Below, piece after piece: positions 59,245 through 64,000 of a stretch of 64,000 nt of DNA. Source of the stretch: Rathayibacter sp. VKM Ac-2759 (GTDB lineage Bacteria; Actinomycetota; Actinomycetes; Actinomycetales; Microbacteriaceae). The stretch lies in assembly GCF_009834225.1 (NCBI RefSeq), contig NZ_CP047176.1, forward strand, positions 310,001-374,000, written 5' to 3'. A program made the translations under genes and the position numbers. Numbering within the stretch: the stretch's first letter is position 1; each line of letters begins with the position of its first letter. A model generated the notes under the pieces. That model was not told the origin of the DNA. It worked only from the letters and a program-made list of their open reading frames with translations, and made no database searches.

Positions 59245-59250
59245 AGAGTA
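59245..59250 (-). promoter_or_regulatory. -10 box of a leaderless transcript (TACTCT)
   Basis: Leftward TACTCT ends 6 nt before GTG 59238. No ribosome site is visible. Confidence 0.6.
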
Positions 59251-59303
59251 GGGATGCCCGCCGTGAGAACGCCTCGTGCTTTCTCAGGGAGTGCCGCGGG
59301 AGT

Positions 59304-59322
59304 CCCGCCCTCTCGAGGCGGG
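59304..59322 (-). terminator. Hairpin after the GH13 gene
   Basis: CCCGCC (59304-59309) pairs with GGCGGG (59317-59322) around a 7-nt loop, 4 bp beyond the leftward GH13 stop. Confidence 0.6.
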
Positions 59323-59326
59323 CGCG

Positions 59327-60976
59327 TCAGACCAGGCGGCGGGAGGAGTCGGTCACGAGGCGGAACCAGCGGGCGCCGTAGGCGTCGAGGGGGAGGGTCA
59401 CGGCGCCGTCCGGGCCGACGGGCAGCGACTCGCCGGCGAGGGAGTCGACGAGGCGGGCGCCGTCGGGCGCATCGGGGAGCCGGAGCGTCACCGTGCTCGG
59501 AGCCGATCCGAGGTTGTGCACGGCGACAGTGGTCCCCGTCGAGGCCGACAGCCGGTGCGCGAAGACGGCCGGGTCGTCGGCCGGCAGGTGGGTGTACTCG
59601 CCCCAGCCGATCTCGGGTGAGCGACGGTACAGCCAGGCCAGACCCTTCACGTGCGCGAGCAGCGAGTCGGGGTCGCGGAGCTGGTCGGCCGCGTTCACGT
59701 GCTCGGGCGAGAAGCCGCCCTCGGTGACCGCCGCGACCAGGTCGGAGGCGTCGGCGCGCGAGAAGCCGCCGTTCGCGGCCGCGCTCCACTGCATCGGGGT
59801 GCGCACGCCGCCGCGCCCCGGGAGGGAGGCGTTCTCGCCCATCCCGATCTCCTCGCCGTAGTAGAGGACGGGCGCACCCGGCAGCGAGAACAGCAGGCTG
59901 TAGATCATCCGGATGCGGCGCGGATCGCCGTCGACCATCGGCGGGAGGCGGCGGACGATGCCGCGCCCGTGGATCCGCTGGGACTGCTCCGGTGCGAACG
60001 CCGCGAAGACCTCGTCGCGCTCGTCGTCGGACAGCTGGTCGAGGGTGAGCTCGTCGTGGTTGCGGACGAAGTTGGCCCACTGGCTGCCGGTCGACGTGGC
60101 GGGACGACTCGCGAGAGCCTCGGCGAGCGGCGCCGCCTCGCCGCGGGCGAGGGCCAGGTAGAGGCGCTGGTTGCCGATGAAGTCGAACTGCATCGACAGC
60201 TCGTCCGCGTCCTCACCGCCGAAGAAGGCGAGCTGCTCGTCGCGGCCGATGTTGACCTCGCCGAGCATCACCGCCTCGCCCGAGCGGCGCGAGACGAAGC
60301 GGCGGAGCAGGCGCAGCCACTCGTGCTCGTCGGGAGCGCCGGGAGTGATCAGGTAGGGCACCGCGTCGACGCGGAAGCCGTCGACGCCGAGCTGCAGCCA
60401 GAAGCCGACCAGCTTGGCGATCTCGTCGCGCACCGCCGGGTTGTCGGTGTTGAGGTCGGGCTGGTGGCGGTAGAAGTTGTGCAGGTAGTACTGGCCGGCC
60501 TCCTCGTCGAGGAACCAGACGCCGTCCTCCGCATCCGGGAACACGTTGGCCGGCTGGTCGGCCGGCGGCGCGTCGCGCCAGACGTAGTAGTCGCGGTAGG
60601 GGCTGTCGGGGGAGGAGCGGGCTGCCTGGAACCAGGGGTGCTGGTCGCTGGTGTGGTTGACGACGAGGTCGACGATGACGCGCATCCCGCGGTCGTGGGC
60701 GGTGCGGACGACCTCGACGACGTCGCCGTGGTGGCCGTAGCGCGCGTCGACTCCGAAGAAGTCGCTGATGTCGTAGCCGTTGTCGCGCCCCGGCGACGTG
60801 TAGAACGGCGCGAGCCAGAGGCAGCTGACGCCGAGCTCGGCGAGGTAGTCGATGCGGTGGGCGAGGCCCTCGAGGTCGCCGACGCCGTCGTCGTTCCAGT
60901 CCATGAAGGTCTCGACGTCGAGGTTGTAGAAGACGGCGGTGCGCCACCACAGGTCGCTGGTGTCGGTGACTCTCAT
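59327..60976 (-). CDS. GH13 alpha-amylase family enzyme (trehalose-synthase-like)
   Basis: A 549-residue cytosolic GH13 enzyme. Conserved regions: DLVVNHTSDQHPWF (I), GFRVDAVPYL with the nucleophile Asp (II), VMLGEVNIG with the acid Glu (III) and FVRNHDELT with the stabilising Asp (IV). The start VFYNLDVETFMDWNDDGVGDLEGL and IGMGENASLPGRGGVRTPMQWS resemble trehalose synthase and related GH13_16/31 enzymes. No signal peptide. ATG 60976 has no clear ribosome site. A maltose/isomaltose hydrolase role is the alternative. Confidence 0.85.
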   Translation of the reverse strand: MRVTDTSDLWWRTAVFYNLDVETFMDWNDDGVGDLEGLAHRIDYLAELGVSCLWLAPFYTSPGRDNGYDISDFFGVDARYGHHGDVVEVVRTAHDRGMRVIVDLVVNHTSDQHPWFQAARSSPDSPYRDYYVWRDAPPADQPANVFPDAEDGVWFLDEEAGQYYLHNFYRHQPDLNTDNPAVRDEIAKLVGFWLQLGVDGFRVDAVPYLITPGAPDEHEWLRLLRRFVSRRSGEAVMLGEVNIGRDEQLAFFGGEDADELSMQFDFIGNQRLYLALARGEAAPLAEALASRPATSTGSQWANFVRNHDELTLDQLSDDERDEVFAAFAPEQSQRIHGRGIVRRLPPMVDGDPRRIRMIYSLLFSLPGAPVLYYGEEIGMGENASLPGRGGVRTPMQWSAAANGGFSRADASDLVAAVTEGGFSPEHVNAADQLRDPDSLLAHVKGLAWLYRRSPEIGWGEYTHLPADDPAVFAHRLSASTGTTVAVHNLGSAPSTVTLRLPDAPDGARLVDSLAGESLPVGPDGAVTLPLDAYGARWFRLVTDSSRRLV

Positions 60977-61147
60977 GCGGCGGGCTCGGTCTGCGGGGCG
61001 GGGCGAGGGGTCTGCTGGGTCACGGGGCGGCTCCGGGGTCGGGGGTGGTCGTCCTCCGGCGAGCGTAGGTGGGCGCCGGATCCGCGTCTGCTCGTTGACT
61101 TCTCAGGCTGCGGGCGTCGCACCTCCGGGTGGGGCCGTCGAGAACGC

Positions 61148-61186
61148 AGGAGTTGTCGTAGTCGAGTGCCGAGTACGACAACTCCT
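61148..61186. repeat. 13-bp perfect inverted repeat between GH13 and kynU
   Basis: AGGAGTTGTCGTA (61148-61160) is complementary to TACGACAACTCCT (61174-61186), with a 13-nt loop. An outer CGAGA/TCTCG pair extends it. It stands in a 251-bp divergent gap and could be a hairpin element or an operator. Confidence 0.7.
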
Positions 61187-61215
61187 GGAGTCTCGAGGGG
61201 CGGAGTGGGCGACCC

Positions 61216-61221
61216 TACGCT
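61216..61221 (+). promoter_or_regulatory. -10 box of a leaderless transcript (TACGCT)
   Basis: TACGCT ends 6 nt before ATG 61228. The 6-nt gap GAGGGG could act as a weak ribosome site only if an upstream start exists. Confidence 0.55.
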
Positions 61222-61227
61222 GAGGGG

Positions 61228-62427
61228 ATGCATCCGCTCGACGCTCAGGACCCGCTCGCGCCGTACCCCGAGCTCTTCGTCCGCACCCCCGAGGTGCGCT
61301 CCTACCTCGACGGCAACTCGCTCGGGCGACCGCTGCGGGCGAGCGTCGAGGGTCTCGCGCGCTTCGCGGAGGAGGAGTGGGGCGGGCGCCTCATCCGCGG
61401 CTGGGCGGAGTCGTGGCTCGACCGCCCGCTCGAGGTCGGCGACGCCCTCGGCGCGGCGGCGCTCGGTGCGGCCGCGGGGCAGACGGTGGTCGCCGACTCG
61501 ACGACGGTGCTGCTCTACAAGCTGGCGCGCGCGGCCGTCGCGCGGCAGGCGGCGGAGGGTCGCGACGAGATCGTCGTCGACACCGACAACTTCCCCACCG
61601 ACCGCTACGTGCTCGAGGGCATCGCGGCCGAGACCGGGAGCACCCTCCGCTGGATCACCTCGGACCCGGAGCGCGGAGTCTCGACGGAGGATCTCGCCCC
61701 GGTGCTCGGCGACCGCACCGCGCTCGTGCTGCTGAGCCACGTCGCCTACCGCTCGGGGTTCCTCGCGGACGCCGCCGCGATCACCGCGCAGGCGCACGCG
61801 GCGGGCGCGCTCGTGCTGTGGGACGCCTCCCACTCGGTCGGCTCGGTGCCGATGCACCTCGACGCGTGGGAGGCGGACCTCGCGGTCGGCTGCTCGTACA
61901 AGTACCTCAACGGCGGCCCGGGGGCGCCCGCGTGGGCGTACGTCGCCTCGCGGCACCAGGACTCGCTCGCGCAGCCGATCCAGGGCTGGATGGGCGTCGC
62001 CGACATGTTCGAGATGGGGCCGGGCTACACGCCCGCTGCCGGGATGCGCCGGTTCCTCAGCGGGACGCCGCCGATCACGGCGATGGTCGCGATGCAGGAC
62101 ATGATCGCGCTGATCGGCTCGGTGGGCATGCCCGCGGTCCGCGCGAAGTCGGAGGCGATGACGGCGTACGCGCTCGAGCTGGCCGACGAGTGGCTGGTGC
62201 CGCTCGGGGTGCGGGTGGCGACTCCGCGGGCGCCCCGGGAGCGCGGCTCGCACGTGACGATCGCGCACGACTCGTTCGCGGCGCTCGTGCCGCGGCTGCA
62301 GGCGGAGGGGATCATCCCCGACTTCCGCCGGCCGGACGGCATCCGGATCGGGCTGTCGCCGCTGTCGACGACGTTCGCCGAGCTGGAGCTCGGGATGGCG
62401 GCGATCCGGAGCTCGCTGATCGAGTAG
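61228..62427 (+). CDS. kynU: Kynureninase
   Basis: A 399-residue PLP enzyme. YLDGNSLGRP, the phosphate-binding ADSTTVLLYK, DNFPTDRYVLEG, the WDASHSVGSVP block and Lys225 in CSYKYLNGGPG are typical of kynureninase, which cleaves kynurenine to anthranilate and alanine. No other tryptophan-catabolism gene is in the window. Its last codons (LIE and TAG) lie inside a dispersed repeat copy (62415-62455). The C-terminus still looks complete. It is divergent from the GH13 gene. Confidence 0.88.
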   Translation: MHPLDAQDPLAPYPELFVRTPEVRSYLDGNSLGRPLRASVEGLARFAEEEWGGRLIRGWAESWLDRPLEVGDALGAAALGAAAGQTVVADSTTVLLYKLARAAVARQAAEGRDEIVVDTDNFPTDRYVLEGIAAETGSTLRWITSDPERGVSTEDLAPVLGDRTALVLLSHVAYRSGFLADAAAITAQAHAAGALVLWDASHSVGSVPMHLDAWEADLAVGCSYKYLNGGPGAPAWAYVASRHQDSLAQPIQGWMGVADMFEMGPGYTPAAGMRRFLSGTPPITAMVAMQDMIALIGSVGMPAVRAKSEAMTAYALELADEWLVPLGVRVATPRAPRERGSHVTIAHDSFAALVPRLQAEGIIPDFRRPDGIRIGLSPLSTTFAELELGMAAIRSSLIE

Positions 62428-62455
62428 CCCGCGCAGCGGGCGTATCGAGATCCAC
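62415..62455. repeat. Dispersed 41-bp hairpin repeat overlapping the kynU stop
   Basis: This is the exact reverse complement of 46648-46688. It contains GCCCGC-GCA-GCGGGC with outer TCGA pairs, so it can form a terminator-like hairpin just after the kynU stop at 62425-62427. Confidence 0.9.
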
Positions 62456-62484
62456 ATCCGTCAGAAGCGGAGGTCGGCCACGGG

Positions 62485-62883
62485 TCAGTCGGCGGCCTTG
62501 CGGGTGCGCTTCGTGTTCTCGCGCTGGAGGGCGTCGACGAGCTCGGGCTTGGTCATGCGCGAGCGGCCGCGGATGTCGAGGCGCTTCGCGAGGTCGAGGA
62601 GGTGCGCCTTGGTGGCGTTCGCGTCGACTCCGCCCGCGGTCTCACCGTCGCCGCCGGGTCCGCGCTGGGCGGCGCGGTCGTCGGACGGGCCCTTCTCGGC
62701 CTTGCGCTCCCAGTGGTCGCCGACCTTCTCGTACTCGTGCTTCAGCGCGGCGAACGCGGTGCGGTGGGCGCGCTCGCCGTCTCCGTAGCTCTCCACGGCG
62801 GAGTCGTGCGCGGCCGACCACAGGGCCTGCGCGTGCTGGTCGGAGCGCTCGATCGTGGACGGGATCTGCTCGTCACGGGGCAT
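62485..62883 (-). CDS. ChaB family protein with SAP/Rho-N-like C-terminus
   Basis: A 132-residue basic protein. Residues 1-60 match ChaB (PRDEQIPSTIERSDQHAQALWSAAHDSAVESYGDGERAHRTAF). The central part is Gly/Asp-rich, and the C-terminus (ATKAHLLDLAKRLDIRGRSRMTKPELVDALQ) is a SAP/Rho_N motif, probably binding nucleic acid. ATG 62883 has AGGGAGG upstream. Actinobacterial ChaB proteins are often annotated as cation-transport regulators without proof. Confidence 0.87.
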   Translation of the reverse strand: MPRDEQIPSTIERSDQHAQALWSAAHDSAVESYGDGERAHRTAFAALKHEYEKVGDHWERKAEKGPSDDRAAQRGPGGDGETAGGVDANATKAHLLDLAKRLDIRGRSRMTKPELVDALQRENTKRTRKAAD

Positions 62884-62965
62884 GGTGCGCCTCCCTCTCG
62901 TCCCCTCGACGCTACGACGCGCGCCCAGGCTCCGAACCCCCGTTGACACCCTTCGAGCGCGGGCG

Positions 62966-64000
62966 TCAGCCCAGGAGGCGCTCCTGCACGAAGTCGCTCG
63001 CGAACGTCCCGGCCGGGTCCCACTCCGAGCGCAGCGCGCGCCAGTCGGCGAGGTGCGGGTACAGCGGCGCGATCTCGGACGCGCCGGCGAGGAAGTGCTT
63101 CCCCCAGTGCGGGCGGGCGCCGAGCGGCAGCAGCGCGCCCTCGACGGCGGGCAGCACCGCGTCGACTCCCGCGCGGTCCTTCGCGAAGGTGAAGTGGATG
63201 CCGACGCTGTCGCGACCGGATGCGGGGGAGAGCCACTGGTCGTCGCCCGCCATGGTGCGCAGCTCGGTGATCAGCAGCACCTCGTCGATCCGCTCGCCGA
63301 TCGCGCGGAGCGCCACGAGCGCCTCCCGGATGTTCTCGCGCGGCACCATGTACTCGCTCTGGATCTCGTCGCCGGCGCTCGGCCCGCGGTCGAGGCGGAA
63401 GTGCGGGAGGCGCTCCGACCACGGTCCGACGGAGCCGCCGAACGGGTTGAGGTTCGAGTCGACGCCCTCCGACACGGCGAAGAGGCTGGCCGAGGCGGCG
63501 ATCGCGCCGAGGTGCGTCGCGTCGACGTCCGCCACGGAGCCGTTCTCGACCTTGGTCTTCAGCCAGAGCTGCTCGACGGTCGGGCTCGACCAGTGCGTCA
63601 TGAGGCTGACGCTGTAGGCCGAGGAGGTGATCGCGTCGAAGTCGTCGAGCACGCGGTCCCAGGGGAGGTCGACGAAGGCGTCCTGGCGGACGTCGAAGGT
63701 CGGCTGGATGTCGAGGGTGACGCGGGTGACGATGCCGAAGGCGCCGAGTCCGACGACGACGCCCTCGAAGCCGGGCTCGCCGCGCCGGATCGTGCGCAGC
63801 GACCCGTCGGCGGTGACGAGCTCGAGCGCCGAGACGGCGGAGGAGAGGTTGGCGTTGCGGTCGCCGGAGCCGTGGGTGCCGGTCGAGATCGCGCCCGCGA
63901 CCGAGATGTGGGGGAGGGACCCCATGTTGTGCAGGGCGTAGCCGTTGCTGTGCAGGTGCGAGGCCACGATGCCGTAGCGGGTGGCGCCTCCGACCGTGAT
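62966..64000 (-). CDS. Alditol oxidase (FAD-dependent), C-terminal part
   Basis: 345 codons of a VAO-type flavoprotein that continues past the window end. Visible are GSLPHISVAGAISTGTHGSG (FAD-binding), the substrate-domain segment FTFAKDRAGVDAVLPAVEGALLPLG and the C-terminus ARPHWGKHFLAGASEIAPLYPHLADWRALRSEWDP, matching alditol oxidase AldO and xylitol oxidase. It oxidises alditols such as xylitol or sorbitol to aldoses with oxygen, making H2O2. The N-terminal His that binds FAD covalently lies outside. The stop is at 62966. Confidence 0.88.
   Translation of the reverse strand: MTVGGATRYGIVASHLHSNGYALHNMGSLPHISVAGAISTGTHGSGDRNANLSSAVSALELVTADGSLRTIRRGEPGFEGVVVGLGAFGIVTRVTLDIQPTFDVRQDAFVDLPWDRVLDDFDAITSSAYSVSLMTHWSSPTVEQLWLKTKVENGSVADVDATHLGAIAASASLFAVSEGVDSNLNPFGGSVGPWSERLPHFRLDRGPSAGDEIQSEYMVPRENIREALVALRAIGERIDEVLLITELRTMAGDDQWLSPASGRDSVGIHFTFAKDRAGVDAVLPAVEGALLPLGARPHWGKHFLAGASEIAPLYPHLADWRALRSEWDPAGTFASDFVQERLLG

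Overview
The window is high-GC DNA (around 70% G+C by eye), densely packed with genes that use GTG and ATG starts, many ATGA/GTGA overlaps and several leaderless promoters. This style, together with the AztABCD zinc system, CWB2 cell-wall repeats, DUF222-HNH proteins, a 13E12-type gene and ROK fructokinases, points to an actinobacterium, most likely of the family Microbacteriaceae (for example a Rathayibacter-like genome). That placement is inference from gene content; no rRNA, tRNA, phage or integrase gene was seen.

Layout. 0-5.6 kb: a GntR/FCD regulator, then a leftward catabolic operon (TIM-barrel isomerase, 3-hydroxyacyl-CoA-type dehydrogenase, SDR, a 36-residue membrane peptide and an ACS-type MFS permease), probably for a sugar acid or polyol. 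5.6-9.2 kb: PadR regulator with a DUF4097 protein, a TipA-like MerR regulator with a textbook 19-bp-spacer promoter, and a helix-hairpin-helix/PHP phosphoesterase. 9.3-13.9 kb: a HEAT-repeat/GT4 fusion coupled to a GT1 glycosyltransferase and two small conserved proteins. 14-19.5 kb: cell-envelope block (LCP ligase, ROK kinase, two tandem CWB2 proteins). 19.6-26.3 kb: a leftward mannoside-use operon (GH113, GH2 beta-mannosidase, sugar ABC permeases and binding protein). 26.5-30.4 kb: ABC exporter, GrpB, DUF222-HNH protein. 30.5-37 kb: LacI regulator, second ROK fructokinase, an unusual fused GMC oxidoreductase, two SDRs and a second FCD regulator. 37-39 kb: SDR and an XRE/MmyB regulator. 38.9-44 kb: zinc uptake (aztA divergent from aztB, an AztD-like protein, aztC, aztD) with a Zur box on the divergent promoter. 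44.1-46.2 kb: dimethylargininase and ornithine aminotransferase. 46.2-46.7 kb: a 208-bp direct repeat. 46.7-52.1 kb: maltokinase-cap-like protein, SulP transporter with divergent MerR, RNase J, RibD-C/DHFR-like protein. 52.1-53.3 kb: Xre/RES toxin-antitoxin pair. 53.4-64 kb: APC permease, MFS permease, SMP-30 lactonase, CNNM/CorC protein, GH13 enzyme, kynureninase, ChaB-like protein and the C-terminal part of an alditol oxidase running off the end.

How the genes work together. The window reads as a chromosomal region rich in carbohydrate and sugar-acid catabolism: each cluster pairs enzymes with a transporter and its own regulator. Envelope and metal homeostasis genes lie between them. The most informative structural signals are (i) nine genes whose start codon lies exactly 6 nt after a TAnnnT -10 box, (ii) several families of long intergenic inverted repeats, one of which supplies the stop codon of kynureninase, (iii) the one-codon, same-frame junction of the Xre/RES pair with an 18-bp operator palindrome, and (iv) fused or otherwise unusual enzymes (HEAT-GT4; gluconate-dehydrogenase-subunit-3/GMC with a four-cysteine cluster).
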